Assembly: GCF_014650175.1 (NCBI RefSeq)
Contig: NZ_BMUL01000006.1
Span: 248,001 to 312,000, forward strand
Reading direction: 5' to 3'
Source of the DNA: Streptomyces termitum
GTDB lineage: Bacteria; Actinomycetota; Actinomycetes; Streptomycetales; Streptomycetaceae
Length of the DNA stretch: 64,000 nucleotides
The stretch's first letter is position 1. Each line of letters starts with the position of its first letter. Below, one piece after another: positions 11,048 to 20,700 of this stretch. The position numbers and the translations under genes are program-made. The notes beneath the pieces were generated by a model. The model ran no database searches, was not told the DNA's origin, and saw only the letters and a program-made list of their open reading frames with translations.

Positions 11048-12106
11048 ATGTCCTTCCTCCGCTCCCTGGTCGGCTCCGTCCGTTCCGTCCGGCACGCCCC
11101 GCTTCTCGCCGAGGGTCTGACGCCGGACGACGACGTGCTGCTCGACGCCCCCGACGGGCGGCTGGGACCGGCGCTGGTGGCCGCCGCCCATGACGATCCG
11201 GAGCCCGCCGCGAAGCTGCTGGCCACCACCCGGGACGCGGCCGAGTGGGAGGACCGGGACCGGTACGCCGGGCGGCTCGCCGTCTTCGCGCGGCACCGGG
11301 GCGAGTGGCTGGAGCGGTGGCGGGAGGCCGCCCCGCGGGACCCCGGCGCGCTGCTGGTGGCGGCGCAGCTCGCGGTGGACCGGGCCTGGCGGTCGCCGGC
11401 CCGCGCGGAGCGGCTGCGCGAGCTGGACCCGCTGGTGCGGCGGCTGGCCGAGGAGTCCGGGCCCGACCCGGTGCCGTGGCGGCTGGCGCTGGACCACGCG
11501 CGCGGGGCGCACGCCGGGGACGCGGTCTTCGCCCGGCTGTGGGAGCAGGCGCTGCTGCGCTCGCCGCACCACCACGGCTGCCACGTCGCCGCGCTCGCCT
11601 ACCTGTCGGCGCGGTGGTACGGCTCGCACCGGGCGGCCTTCGACTTCGCCGAGCAGGCGGCCGACGACGCGGCGCCGGGCTCGCTGGTGCGGGCCCTGCC
11701 GGTGCGGGCCGCCTACGACCTGCTGCGGCCGGGCGCCGGGCCCCAGGCGGTTTCTCAGGCGGGTCCGGCGGCGGACGGCGCGCGGATCGACCGGGCGGCG
11801 GACCGGGGCCGGGCCCTGTCGGCGGCCTTCGCGGCGGGCGACCCGTGGCCGGCGGAGGTGCGGAACCTGCTGGCGTACGTGCTGGTGGAGCGGGGCCGGT
11901 GGGCGGCGGCGCTGGAGGAGTTCCGGCGGACGGGGCCGTACGCGGTCTCCTTCCCGTGGGGGTCCGGCGGCGGCGATCCGCTGCGTCGTTTCCTGGCCAC
12001 CCGGGACCGGACGCGGGTGGAGCTGGCCCGCCGGACCCCGCTGTGGGGGCGCCCGGGGGGAGCCGCTCGGGGAATCTCCGGACGGAGCGGTCCCGGCGGC
12101 CATTAG
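11048..12106 (+). CDS. Uncharacterised helical protein, about 352 residues
   Basis: I do not recognise the family. The product begins MSFLRSLVGSVRSVRHAPLL and is rich in Ala, Arg and Leu, with helix-hairpin patterns reminiscent of TPR/SEL1-like repeats (LVAAAHDDPEPAAKLLATT, ALLVAAQLAVDRAWRSPARA, LLAYVLVERGRWAAALEEFR). A histidine cluster, SPHHHGCHVAALAYLSARW, sits near residue 176. No signal peptide or membrane segment is evident. The ATG was taken in preference to upstream in-frame starts, which read into low-complexity G+C sequence. The LON-domain gene follows ten bases later, though a promoter-like hexamer may drive that separately. Confidence 0.72.
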   Translation: MSFLRSLVGSVRSVRHAPLLAEGLTPDDDVLLDAPDGRLGPALVAAAHDDPEPAAKLLATTRDAAEWEDRDRYAGRLAVFARHRGEWLERWREAAPRDPGALLVAAQLAVDRAWRSPARAERLRELDPLVRRLAEESGPDPVPWRLALDHARGAHAGDAVFARLWEQALLRSPHHHGCHVAALAYLSARWYGSHRAAFDFAEQAADDAAPGSLVRALPVRAAYDLLRPGAGPQAVSQAGPAADGARIDRAADRGRALSAAFAAGDPWPAEVRNLLAYVLVERGRWAAALEEFRRTGPYAVSFPWGSGGGDPLRRFLATRDRTRVELARRTPLWGRPGGAARGISGRSGPGGH

Positions 12107-12116
12107 GCTGGCCGCT

Positions 12117-12854
12117 GTGACCACCGCTCGCCTTCCCCTCTTCCCGCTCAACGCGGTGCTGTTCCCGGGGCTCGTGCTGCCGTTGAACGTCTTCGAGGAG
12201 CGTTATCGCGCCATGATGCGCGAGCTGCTCGCCCTCGACGAGTCCGCGCCTCGGCGCTTCGTCGTGGTCGCGATCAGGGACGGCTCCGAGGTCGCGCCGA
12301 CCGCGCCGGGCATGCCGGACGGGACGGCGCTGCCGGAGAAGGGCCCGGCGGCGGGCTTCGGACCGGACCCGATCAAGAGCTTCCACCCGGTGGGGTGCGT
12401 CGCGGACGCGGCGAGCATCCGGCAGCGGGCCGACGGCACGTACGAGGTGATGGTGACCGGCACGACCCGGGTGCGGCTGCGGTCGGTGGACGCGGACGGC
12501 GCGTTCCTGACGGCGGAGACCGAGGAGCTGCCGGAGGAGCCGGGCGAGGAGGCGGAGGCGCTCGCCGAGGGGGTGCTGCGGGCCTTCCGGGCGTACCAGA
12601 AGCGGCTGGCGGGGGCGCGGGAGCGGTCGCTGACGACCAGCGAGCTGCCCGACGACCCGTCGGTGGTGTCGTACCTGGTCGCGGCGGCGGCGATGGTGGA
12701 CGTGCCGACGAAGCAGCGGCTCCTGGAGGCGCCGGACACGACGGCCCGGCTGCGCGAGGAGCTGGCGCTGCTGCGGGCGGAGACGGCGGTGCTGCGGCAC
12801 CTGCCGTCGCTGCCGGCGGTGGAGCTGACCCAGGCCCCCATGTACCCGAACTGA
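12117..12854 (+). CDS. LON peptidase substrate-binding domain protein
   Basis: A 245-residue cytoplasmic protein consisting of the N-terminal LON (PUA-like) domain only, with no ATPase or protease part. It opens LPLFPLNAVLFPGLVLPLNV, followed by EERYRAMMRELL and a beta-rich middle (GCVADAASIRQRADGTYEVM). The C-terminal half is a helical bundle ending near LPAVELTQAPMYPN. Stand-alone LON domains are widespread in actinomycetes; substrate or peptide recognition is presumed but unproven. A TAGGCT hexamer at 12104-12109 lies seven bases before the GTG, which has no clear Shine-Dalgarno sequence, so a leaderless transcript is possible. ybaK follows 18 bases downstream. Confidence 0.88.
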   Translation: MTTARLPLFPLNAVLFPGLVLPLNVFEERYRAMMRELLALDESAPRRFVVVAIRDGSEVAPTAPGMPDGTALPEKGPAAGFGPDPIKSFHPVGCVADAASIRQRADGTYEVMVTGTTRVRLRSVDADGAFLTAETEELPEEPGEEAEALAEGVLRAFRAYQKRLAGARERSLTTSELPDDPSVVSYLVAAAAMVDVPTKQRLLEAPDTTARLREELALLRAETAVLRHLPSLPAVELTQAPMYPN

Positions 12855-12872
12855 CGGAGCGAGAAGGTCCCC

Positions 12873-13370
12873 GTGGCGAAGAAGAAGCAGAAGGCCGGCG
12901 GCGGCACCCCGGCGACGGTGGCGCTGGCCGCGGCCGGGACGGCGTACACGGTGCACGCGTACGAGCACGATCCGGCGACGCCCTCGTACGGCGAGGAGGC
13001 GGCCGAGGCGCTGGGCGTCTCGCCGGACCGGGTCTTCAAGACGCTGGTGGCGGACGTCGACGGGGAGCTGACGGTGGCGGTGGTGCCGGTGGCCGGGCAG
13101 CTGGACCTGAAGGCGCTGGCGGCGGCGGTCGGCGGCAAGCGGGCGGCGATGGCGGACCCGGCGGCGGCCGAGCGGACCACGGGGTACGTGCGGGGCGGGA
13201 TCTCGCCGCTGGGCCAGCGCAAGCGGCTGCGGACGGTGCTGGACTCCTCGGCGTCGGCGCACGAGACGATCTGCGTCTCGGCGGGCCGGCGGGGCCTGGA
13301 GGTCGAGCTGTCCCCCGCCGACCTGGCCGCGCTGACGTCGGCGGTGCTGGCCCCCATCGGCCGGGGCTGA
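12873..13370 (+). CDS. ybaK: Cys-tRNA(Pro)/aminoacyl-tRNA deacylase, YbaK family
   Basis: A 165-residue trans-editing enzyme that hydrolyses mischarged aminoacyl-tRNA, typically Cys-tRNA(Pro). The core is recognisable: AAAGTAYTVHAYEHD at the N-terminus, the catalytic lysine in DRVFKTLVADVDGELTVAVV, GGISPLGQRKRLRTVLD near residues 107-123, and SAGRRGLEVELSPADLAAL at the C-terminus. The GTG start has AGCGAGAAGG upstream. The first twelve residues (AKKKQKAGGG) are a basic, probably disordered tail. It is apparently co-transcribed with the LON-domain gene and convergent with the DUF2567 gene. Confidence 0.93.
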   Translation: MAKKKQKAGGGTPATVALAAAGTAYTVHAYEHDPATPSYGEEAAEALGVSPDRVFKTLVADVDGELTVAVVPVAGQLDLKALAAAVGGKRAAMADPAAAERTTGYVRGGISPLGQRKRLRTVLDSSASAHETICVSAGRRGLEVELSPADLAALTSAVLAPIGRG

Positions 13371-13402
13371 GCCCCCGCTCCCCCGTCCCCCGGGCCCGGT
13401 GC

Positions 13403-14026
13403 TCAGCGGGGCTTGTGGGCGTCCCAGGGGGCGGTGAAGGGGTCCGGGTCGCGGGGGCCGAAGAGGCCGGTGAGCGACAGGTGGACGACCGTCGCGGCGA
13501 GCGGCCAGGCCAGCATCGCCGCGGCCCCCATCCGGAGCTTGAGCGGGGCGTCGAAGACGACGCCCGCGCCGACCGCCTTGGCGTGCGCGACGACGTCGGC
13601 GGTGGGTCCCAGCCGGGTCCCCAGCCACCAGGCGAGCAGCGAGCCGAGGACGCCGCCGAGGGCGAGGCCGAGGACGAGCGGGACGCCGCCCCGGCGGCGG
13701 AGCAGGAAGACGGCGAGTCCGGCGACCGCGCCGAAGGCCAGGGCGAGGAGGACGAAGGTGCCGTCGGCGCCGATCGCGGCCTCCCCCTCGGAGTCGCGCA
13801 GGTAGACGCCCCTGCCGTCGGAGATGAGCCGGATCGCGGGCGCGAGCCAGACCCACAGGACGCCCAGGAGCGCCCCGGCGACGGCCGAGGCGGCGGTGAC
13901 GACGAGTCCCTGGACGACCTCGGCCGCGGTGATCGGGTCTCCGGCCGGGCCGCCGTACGGCGGGGGCGGCGGCGGCCATGAGGGATCGTGCGGCGGCGGC
14001 TGGGAGGGCGTCAGAGGTGCGGTCAC
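13403..14026 (-). CDS. DUF2567 membrane protein
   Basis: A 207-residue membrane protein with a proline-rich cytoplasmic N-terminus (SQPPPHDPSWPPPPPPYGG) and four hydrophobic segments: EVVQGLVVTAASAVAGALLG, FVLLALAFGAVAGLAVFLL, LVLGLALGGVLGSLLAWWLG and AMLAWPLAATVVHLSL. The extracytoplasmic loop RDSEGEAAIGADGTFVLLAL is typical of DUF2567. The function is unknown. It follows the ABC permease gene by 34 bases on the same strand, so it may belong to that transport operon. The GTG start was chosen to begin immediately before the proline-rich tail. Confidence 0.85.
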   Translation of the reverse strand: MTAPLTPSQPPPHDPSWPPPPPPYGGPAGDPITAAEVVQGLVVTAASAVAGALLGVLWVWLAPAIRLISDGRGVYLRDSEGEAAIGADGTFVLLALAFGAVAGLAVFLLRRRGGVPLVLGLALGGVLGSLLAWWLGTRLGPTADVVAHAKAVGAGVVFDAPLKLRMGAAAMLAWPLAATVVHLSLTGLFGPRDPDPFTAPWDAHKPR

Positions 14027-14060
14027 CCCGCCATCGTGCCAGGTGTCCCTGTGCCCCGCC

Positions 14061-14888
14061 TCAGCGGACCGCGGCCCTGCGGTAGGCCCAGGTGGCGACG
14101 GCCAGCGAGAGGACGCCGACGGCGCCGCAGACGGCCAGGTCGAGGGCGACGGCGGCCCAGTCGGGGTGCGGGTCGAAGGCGCGGGCCAGGGCCTCGACGC
14201 CGTAGGTGGAGGGCAGCAGGTCGCGGGCCCAGCCGATGGGCCCCGGCATCCGCTCGGCGGGCAGCACGCCGAGGAGGAGGGCGGCGGACATGCCGAGCTG
14301 GCCGAGGAGGGTGGCGAGCTCCTGGCGGGGGGCGAGCAGGCCGAGGGCGGCGCCGAGGCCGGAGAGGGCGGCGCCGGCGAGCGGGACGACGGCGGCGAGG
14401 AGCCACAGGTTGCCGAGCGGGAGGCCGAAGAGGACGGCTCCGGCGACGGCGGTGACGACCGTGCCGGGGACGGTGAAGGAGGCGTACGCGCCGGCGGCGC
14501 CGAGGACGACGGCGGCGGGCGGCACCGGCAGGGTGGCGTAGTGGTCGAGGCCGCCGGTGGCGCGGAGCTGGCCGAAGTACTGGGCGAGCAGGTTGAGCGC
14601 GACGAAGGCGACGACGAGGACGGCGGAGCCGGCGACGACGGCACGGGCCTCGGAGCCGCCGTCGACGACCCCGCGCATCAGGATCATGATCCCGACGGAC
14701 TGGAAGGTCGCGACGAAGAGGAGCGGGATGCGGGCGACGCGGGCCCGGGAGAGCTGGGCGCGGTAGACGGCGGCCAGGGAGGGCAGCAGCCGGGCGGCCG
14801 GGGCGAGGGGGGCGGCGGCGTCCTCGCCCGCGGTGGTGCGGGCGGCCGGCGCGCCGGCCGGCGGGGCCTCGGCGGGCAGGGTGCTCAA
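14061..14888 (-). CDS. ABC-2 type exporter permease
   Basis: A 275-residue membrane protein with six hydrophobic segments in the ABC-2 arrangement, beginning around LYRAQLSRARVARIPLLFVA and including ARAVVAGSAVLVVAFVALNL, GTVVTAVAGAVLFGLPLGNLW and AALDLAVCGAVGVLSLAVATW. It pairs with the ATPase encoded 129 bases upstream to form an exporter of unknown substrate. The start is TTG (MSTLPAEAPP); no better ATG or GTG precedes the first helix. The spacer in front contains a short tandem duplication of the ATPase gene end. Confidence 0.88.
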   Translation of the reverse strand: MSTLPAEAPPAGAPAARTTAGEDAAAPLAPAARLLPSLAAVYRAQLSRARVARIPLLFVATFQSVGIMILMRGVVDGGSEARAVVAGSAVLVVAFVALNLLAQYFGQLRATGGLDHYATLPVPPAAVVLGAAGAYASFTVPGTVVTAVAGAVLFGLPLGNLWLLAAVVPLAGAALSGLGAALGLLAPRQELATLLGQLGMSAALLLGVLPAERMPGPIGWARDLLPSTYGVEALARAFDPHPDWAAVALDLAVCGAVGVLSLAVATWAYRRAAVR

Positions 14889-14997
14889 CGCGGACAGCTC
14901 CTGGGGGTGGCGTGCGGTGCGTGGGGGGTCGCGCCGGGCGGACGTGAGGGGGCGGCGGACGGGCGGGGCCGGCGGGCGGGTGGTGGGGAGTGGCGGT

Positions 14998-15033
14998 TCA
15001 TGCCTTCACCAGGTGGGTCATGCCTTCACCAGG
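14998..15033. repeat. Tandem 16-bp duplication at the 3' end of the ABC ATPase gene
   Basis: TCATGCCTTCACCAGG occurs at 14998-15013 and again at 15018-15033, a 20-base period. The second copy carries the stop codon and last codons (LVKA) of the ATPase gene; the first is a non-coding echo downstream of the stop. It looks like a replication-slippage duplication. Confidence 0.85.
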
Positions 15034-16001
15034 CCGTCGCGGGCCGCGCCGCCGAGGGCCAGGTAGACGTCCTCCAGGCTGGGGGTGGCGAGGGTGAAGT
15101 CGTCGAGGGCGGCGAAGGCGGCGCCGCCGGTGACCGCGGCGACGGCGGCGCGGGCGGCGTCGGGGGCGAGGCGGAGGACCCAGCGGCGGCCGGACTCCTG
15201 GGCGTGCGCGCGCAGGGCGGCGACCTCGGGGAGGGCGAGGGGCGCGGCCTCGCGCCAGACGAGTTCGACGCGGACCTCCCCGGCGACGCGCTCCTTGAGC
15301 CCGGCGGGGGTGTCGCAGGCGATGACCCGGCCCCGGTCGAGGACGGCGACCCGGTCGAGGACGGTCTCGGCCTCGATGACGTTGTGGGTGACGAGGAGGA
15401 CGGTGGCGCCGTGCTCGGCGCGGCGGCGGTCGACGGCGGCCCAGACGGCGCGGCGGGCGACCGGGTCCATGCCGGTGGTGGGCTCGTCGAGGACGAGGAC
15501 GGGCCGGTGGCCGACGAGGGCGGCGGCGAAGCAGGCGAGCCGCCGCTGGCCGCCGGAGAGCTTCTTGAGGGGCCGCCCGGCGAGCTCGGTGAGGCCCAGC
15601 TCGTCGAGGACGGCGTCGCGCTCGGCGCGCGCCGCCGCGGCGCCGAGGCCGCGCAGGCGGCCGGTGGTCTCGGCGGCGAGGGCGACGGTCAGCTCGTCGA
15701 GGGCGGTGGACTCCTGGCCGAGGTAGGCCAGGAGGCGGGCGGCGCGCTCGGGGTGGCGGACGAGGTCGTGGCCGAGGAGGCGGACGGTGCCGGAGTCGGG
15801 ACGCATCAGGCCGGTGAGCTGGCGGACGAGGGTGGACTTGCCCGCGCCGTTGGGGCCGAGCAGGCCGAAGATCTCGCCGCCGCGCACGTCGAGGCTGATC
15901 CCGTCGGTGGCGCGCACCTCGGGGGTCGGGGGCGCACCGCGCCTGCCGCGCGTGGCGGGGTACGTCTTGACCAGATCCCGCACCGCGCACACCGTACTCA
16001 C
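15018..16001 (-). CDS. ABC transporter ATP-binding protein
   Basis: A 327-residue ATPase for the adjacent ABC-2 permease. All motifs are intact: Walker A GLLGPNGAGKST (about residue 50), Q-loop AYLGQES, signature LKKLSGGQRR, Walker B PVLVLDEPTTGMDP and the switch histidine LLVTHNVIEAE. The C-terminal 100 residues form the extension common in drug and lantibiotic exporters of the DrrA type. The GTG start (VSTVCAVRDLVKTYPA) is 11 bases after the NYN-domain gene stop, which suggests one operon: NYN, ATPase, permease, DUF2567. Confidence 0.93.
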   Translation of the reverse strand: MSTVCAVRDLVKTYPATRGRRGAPPTPEVRATDGISLDVRGGEIFGLLGPNGAGKSTLVRQLTGLMRPDSGTVRLLGHDLVRHPERAARLLAYLGQESTALDELTVALAAETTGRLRGLGAAAARAERDAVLDELGLTELAGRPLKKLSGGQRRLACFAAALVGHRPVLVLDEPTTGMDPVARRAVWAAVDRRRAEHGATVLLVTHNVIEAETVLDRVAVLDRGRVIACDTPAGLKERVAGEVRVELVWREAAPLALPEVAALRAHAQESGRRWVLRLAPDAARAAVAAVTGGAAFAALDDFTLATPSLEDVYLALGGAARDGLVKA

Positions 16002-16012
16002 GGGGAAGAAGC

Positions 16013-17281
16013 CTACGGGGTCGCCGGTCCCGCTCCGGGCGCGGGGGTTTGTTCGGCGGCGGCGCGGACGTCGATCTCGCGCCAGAATCCGGCGCGGATG
16101 GCGTAGCGGTCGTGTTCGTCGATCTGGTCGTCCTTGTGGGCGAGGAGGCCGAACCGGGCGGCGTAGCGGAGGAGTTCGCCGTCGATGCGGTGCGGGACGC
16201 GGGGGTAGAGGACGGAGAGCCGCTGGATGTGGTGGGGGTCGGGGAGCCGCTCCAGCCACCTGCGGGCGAACACCTGTCCGACTTCGAAGGGGTCGCCGCC
16301 GACGGTGGTGATGTCCTCCTCGCGGTCGGCCCAGCGCTGCTCGGCGCTGGTCAGGTGGGCGAGGGTGGGCAGCGAGGCGGTCTCGGGCGGCTCGCCGAGG
16401 GGGGCGGGGCGCTCGACCCAGCCCCGGTCGGAGGACCAGCGCAGGGCGCTGGCGGGCTGGGGCGCGGGGTGCGGCGGCGGGGCGGCGGCGGGGCCGCGCA
16501 GCCCGGCGAGGTCCTTGGGGGTGGGTACGGCCCGGCCGGGGGCGGCGGCCCCGTGGCCGTCGGCGGCCGGGGCGGCGGGCTCCTCCGGGGCGGTCCGGTC
16601 GGCGGGGGCGGTGGTCCCGGCGGCCCGCTCGGCGGAGGCGAGGGCGGCCTCGGGGAGCGGCGCGGAGAGGATGGCGGCGATCTCGGGGCGGGGCGCGGGC
16701 GCGGGGGCGCACAGTCCGGTCAGGTCGCGGGCGCGGACGGCGCGGGTGATCCAGGCGCGGTCGAGGACGCGGCGCTCGTCGGCCTCGGCGACGAGGTCCT
16801 CGGACTGGTTGTAGTCGCCGCCGGCGGCCTGGACGGCCCAGAGGTGGACGGCGACGCCGTGCTCCTTGGCGGACATCAGGCCGGGCAGCAGGTCGCCGTC
16901 GCCGGTGACGAGGACGATGTCGGAGCAGGCCCGGTTGCGGGCGAGCTCGGTGAGCTCGGTGTGCATGGCCGCGTCAACGCCCTTCTGGGCCCAGCGGCCG
17001 TCGCTGCGGGTCAGGGCGCCGAGCCGGACGGTGACCCGGGGCATGACGCGCAGCCGGCGGTGCTCGGGCTGGGGCACCCGGTCGGGGGCGCCGTCGAACC
17101 AGTAGATCCGCAGCAGGGGGAGGCCGGTCTCGGTCTCGGCGCGGTCGCGGAGCTGCTGGACGAGGCCGGCGTGGTCCACGCTGATGCGGGACCGGGACGG
17201 GTCCCCGGCGAGCAGGCTGGCGGCGGCTCCCAGCAGATAGCCGGCGTCCACCAGGACGACGCATCGGTCCACGTGCTCCAC
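16013..17281 (-). CDS. NYN-domain (PIN-like nuclease fold) protein
   Basis: A 422-residue protein. Residues 1-175 are a NYN domain of the PIN-like nuclease superfamily. Acidic positions that would bind metal are seen in CVVLVDAGYLLGAA, KGVDAAMHTELTELA and IVLVTGDGDLLPGLMSAKE, with VHLWAVQAAGGDYNQS following. A Pro/Ala linker (about 200-290) leads to a C-terminal globular part with a winged-helix look (LLRYAARFGLLAHKDDQIDEHDRYAI). The family includes RNases acting on tRNA or mRNA; RNA cleavage is an inference here. The GTG start has AGAGGTGG just upstream. It is probably the first gene of the ABC operon. Confidence 0.85.
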   Translation of the reverse strand: MEHVDRCVVLVDAGYLLGAAASLLAGDPSRSRISVDHAGLVQQLRDRAETETGLPLLRIYWFDGAPDRVPQPEHRRLRVMPRVTVRLGALTRSDGRWAQKGVDAAMHTELTELARNRACSDIVLVTGDGDLLPGLMSAKEHGVAVHLWAVQAAGGDYNQSEDLVAEADERRVLDRAWITRAVRARDLTGLCAPAPAPRPEIAAILSAPLPEAALASAERAAGTTAPADRTAPEEPAAPAADGHGAAAPGRAVPTPKDLAGLRGPAAAPPPHPAPQPASALRWSSDRGWVERPAPLGEPPETASLPTLAHLTSAEQRWADREEDITTVGGDPFEVGQVFARRWLERLPDPHHIQRLSVLYPRVPHRIDGELLRYAARFGLLAHKDDQIDEHDRYAIRAGFWREIDVRAAAEQTPAPGAGPATP

Positions 17282-17516
17282 CTCTTTCGGCTCTCGGGCC
17301 GGACTCGGGATCTCAGGTGTTCCGGGTTCTTTCGAGTCTGCCCGACCGCCGGGGGCTTGACGGCCGGAACTGGATCTTCGGCGTGGCGGAGGGGCCGCCC
17401 GGCGCGGAGCGGGGCGCCCTCACGCACCGTAATGATCCAACATGCGGCGGTTTCTCCCGTATGTGAGTCTGACAGCGGCCCAGGCCCCAGATCCCCTTCG
17501 AGGAGGCATCATCCCC

Positions 17517-17687
17517 ATGGCCAAGAACCGCAACCAGAACCGTCAGAAGCAGCAGTCGCCGGCCGAGCGCGGCACGCAGCAGGCGCAGCAGTCGGCGATG
17601 GAGTCGCAGGCCGAGAGCCGCGCGTCCCAGGTGACTCCGGGAGACATGGCGCGCAAGGGCCGTCAGAAGCGCTTCGGCCACAACTGA
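17517..17687 (+). CDS. Small basic disordered protein, 56 residues
   Basis: A short gene with a strong ribosome site (GAGGAGG, ten bases before the ATG). The product starts MAKNRNQNRQKQQSPAERG and consists of Gln, Lys, Arg, Ser and Asn with no hydrophobic core, ending DMARKGRQKRFGHN. It resembles the small conserved Streptomyces proteins of unknown function that are found beside dnaE. RNA or nucleic-acid contact would suit its charge, but this is only inference. It is followed after 16 bases by a 15-bp terminator stem shared with the convergent dnaE gene. Confidence 0.8.
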   Translation: MAKNRNQNRQKQQSPAERGTQQAQQSAMESQAESRASQVTPGDMARKGRQKRFGHN

Positions 17688-17703
17688 CGCCCGGCCCACG
17701 GCA

Positions 17704-17737
17704 AAGGGGCGCGCCCGTGACGACGGGCGCGCCCCTT
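17704..17737. terminator. Bidirectional terminator between the small basic gene and dnaE
   Basis: A perfect 15-bp stem, AAGGGGCGCGCCCGT (17704-17718) and its complement (17723-17737), with the loop GACG. It lies between two convergent stop codons. The A/T pairs at the stem base give short T-tracts in both directions. Confidence 0.85.
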
Positions 17738-17762
17738 GCGCGTGCGCGGGGTCCGGCGGCGG

Positions 17763-20700
17763 CTATCCGGCCAGGCAGGCCGGGCCGAGCAGGACCTTCA
17801 GGTCGCCGAAGAGGGCGGGGTCGGCCGTCACCCGGTGCCGGTCGAGCCGGAGCACGGTGGTGGAGCGGGGGCCCTGGAGCTTGATCCGCACCTCGGTGTT
17901 GCCCTTGTGGTGGCGGAGGATCTCGCCCAGCCGGCTCACCATCGGCGGGGTGACCTTGAGGGCCGGGATGGTGAGGATGACGGGGGCGTTGGCCCCGGCG
18001 TTGGAGAGGTCGGGGACCTGGAGCTCCATGGCGACCAGGCGGGGGACGTCCTCGCGCTTGTCGAGCCGGCCCTTGACGAAGACGACGGCGTCCTCGACGA
18101 GCTGGGTGGAGACCAGCTGGTAGGTGGCCGGGAAGAACATGCACTCGATGGAGCCGGCGAGGTCCTCGACGGTGGCGATGGCCCAGGCGTTGCCCTGCTT
18201 GGTCATCTTGCGCTGGAGGCCGGAGATGATGCCGCCGATGGTGACGACCGCGCCGTCGGCGTGCTCGCCGCCGGTGAGCTGGGAGATGCCGGCGTCGGTC
18301 TTGTCGGAGAGGACGTGCTCCAGGCCGAAGAGGGGGTGGTCGGAGACGTACAGGCCGAGCATCTCGCGCTCCTGCGCGAGGAGGTAGGTCTTCTCCCACT
18401 CGTCGGTGGTGAACTCCACGTCGAGCCCGAAGCCGGGTTCGCCGCCGTCGTCGTCGCCCATGCCGCCGAAGAGGTCGAACTGTCCCTCGGCCTCCTTGCG
18501 CTTCACCGCGACCACGTTGTCGATCATGGTGTCGAAGTGGGCGGTGAGGCCCTTGCGGGTGTGGCCGAGGGAGTCGAAGGCGCCCGCCTTGATGAGCGAC
18601 TCGGTGGTGCGCTTGTTGCAGGCGACCGCCTCGACCTTGTCGAGGTAGTCGGGGAAGGAGGCGTACTTCCCCTTGGCCTTGCGGCTCCTGATGATCGACT
18701 CGACCACGTTGGTGCCGACGTTGCGGACCGCCTCCAGGCCGAAGAGGATCACGTCGTCGCCCTGGGCGGCGAAGTTGTGCACCGACTCGTTGACGTCCGG
18801 CGGCAGGACCTTGATGCCCATGCGGCGGCACTCGTTCAGGTAGACGGCGGACTTGTCCTTGTCGTCCTTGACCGAGGTGAGCAGGCCCGCCATGTACTCG
18901 GCGGGGTAGTTCGCCTTGAGGTAGGCGGTCCAGTAGGAGACCAGGCCGTACGCGGCGGAGTGGGCCTTGTTGAAGGCGTAGCCGGCGAAGGGGACCAGCA
19001 CGTCCCAGAGGGCCTGGATGGCCTCGTCGCTGTAGCCGTTCTTCTGCGCGCCGGCCTGGAAGATGGTGAAGTTCTTCGCCAGCTCGTCGGGCTTCTTCTT
19101 GCCCATGACGCGGCGGAGGATGTCGGCCTCGCCCAGCGAGTAGCCGGCGATGATCTGGGCGGCCTTCTGCACCTGCTCCTGGTAGACGATGAGGCCGTAG
19201 GTGACCGCCAGGACCTCCTGGAGCGGCTCCTCCAGCTCCTTGTGGATGGGGGTGATCTCCTGCTGGCCGTTCTTGCGCAGCGCGTAGTTCGTGTGCGAGT
19301 TCATGCCCATCGGGCCCGGCCGGTAGAGGGCCGACACGGCGGAGATGTCTTCGAAGTTGTCGGGCTTCATCAGGCGCAGCAGGGAGCGCATGGGCCCGCC
19401 GTCGAACTGGAAGACGCCGAGGGTGTCGCCGCGCTGGAGCAGTTCGAAGGTCTTGGGGTCGTCGAGCGGGAGGGCCAGGAGGTCGAGCTCGATCCCCTTG
19501 TTGGCCTTCACCATCTTGACGGCGTCGTCCATGATCGTGAGGTTGCGCAGGCCGAGGAAGTCCATCTTCAGCAGGCCGAGCGACTCGCACTGCGGGTAGT
19601 CCCACTGCGTGATGGTGACGCCGTCGGTGTGCCGCACCCAGATCGGGGCGTGGTCGACGATCGGCTCGCTGGACATGATCACGCCGGCGGCGTGCACGCC
19701 CATCTGGCGGACCAGGCCCTCGACGCCCTTGGCGGTGTCGATGACCTTCTTCACGTCCGGCTCGTTCTCGTACATCGCCCGGATCTCGCCGGCCTCGCTG
19801 TAGCGGGGGTGCGAGGGGTTGGTGATGCCGTCGAGGTCGATGCCCTTGCCGAGGACGTCGGCGGGCATGGCCTTGGTGAGCCGGTCGCCCATGGCGTAGG
19901 GGTAGCCGAGGACGCGCGCGGAGTCCTTGATGGCGTTCTTGGCCTTGATCTTGCCGTAGGTGCCGATCATGGCGACCTTGTCGGCGCCGTACTTCTCGGT
20001 CACGTACCGGATGACCTCGACGCGCCGGCGCTCGTCGAAGTCGATGTCGACATCGGGCATGGAGATGCGCTCGGGGTTGAGGAAGCGCTCGAAGATCAGG
20101 CCGTGCGGGATGGGGTCGAGGTCGGTGATGCCCATGGCGTACGCGACGATCGAGCCGGCCGCGGAGCCGCGGCCGGGGCCCACGGCGATGCCCTGCTTCT
20201 TGGCCCACATGATGAAGTCGGCGACGACGAGGAAGTAGCCGGGGAAGCCCATCGAGATGATGGTGTCCATCTCGTACTCGACCTGCTTCATGCGGTCCTC
20301 GGGGATCCCGCCCGGGAAGCGCCGCTCCATGCCCCGCATGGTCTCCGCGCGGAACCAGGTGACCTCGGTGTACCCCTCGGGGATGTCGAACTTCGGCATG
20401 AGGTTCTTGGCCTCGAACATGCCGGTGGTGTCGATCTGCTCGGCGACGAGGAGGGTGTTGCGGCAGCCCTCCTGCCAGGCGTCCGAGGAGTCGACGGCGT
20501 ACATCTCGTCGGTCGACTTCAGGTAGTAGCCGGTGCCGTCGAACTTGAAGCGGTCCGGGTCGGAGAGGTTCTTGCCGGTCTGGATGCACAGCAGGGCGTC
20601 GTGGGCGATCGCCTCGTGCGCGTAGGTGTAGTGCGAGTCGTTGGTGACCAGCGGCGGGATGCCGAGCTTCTTGCCGATCTCCAGGAGGCCGTCGCGGACC

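Noticed and set aside
9186..13979. Open frame of 1597 codons on the minus strand
   Set aside because: It runs opposite four well-supported plus-strand genes and consists of Arg/Pro/Gly low-complexity sequence.
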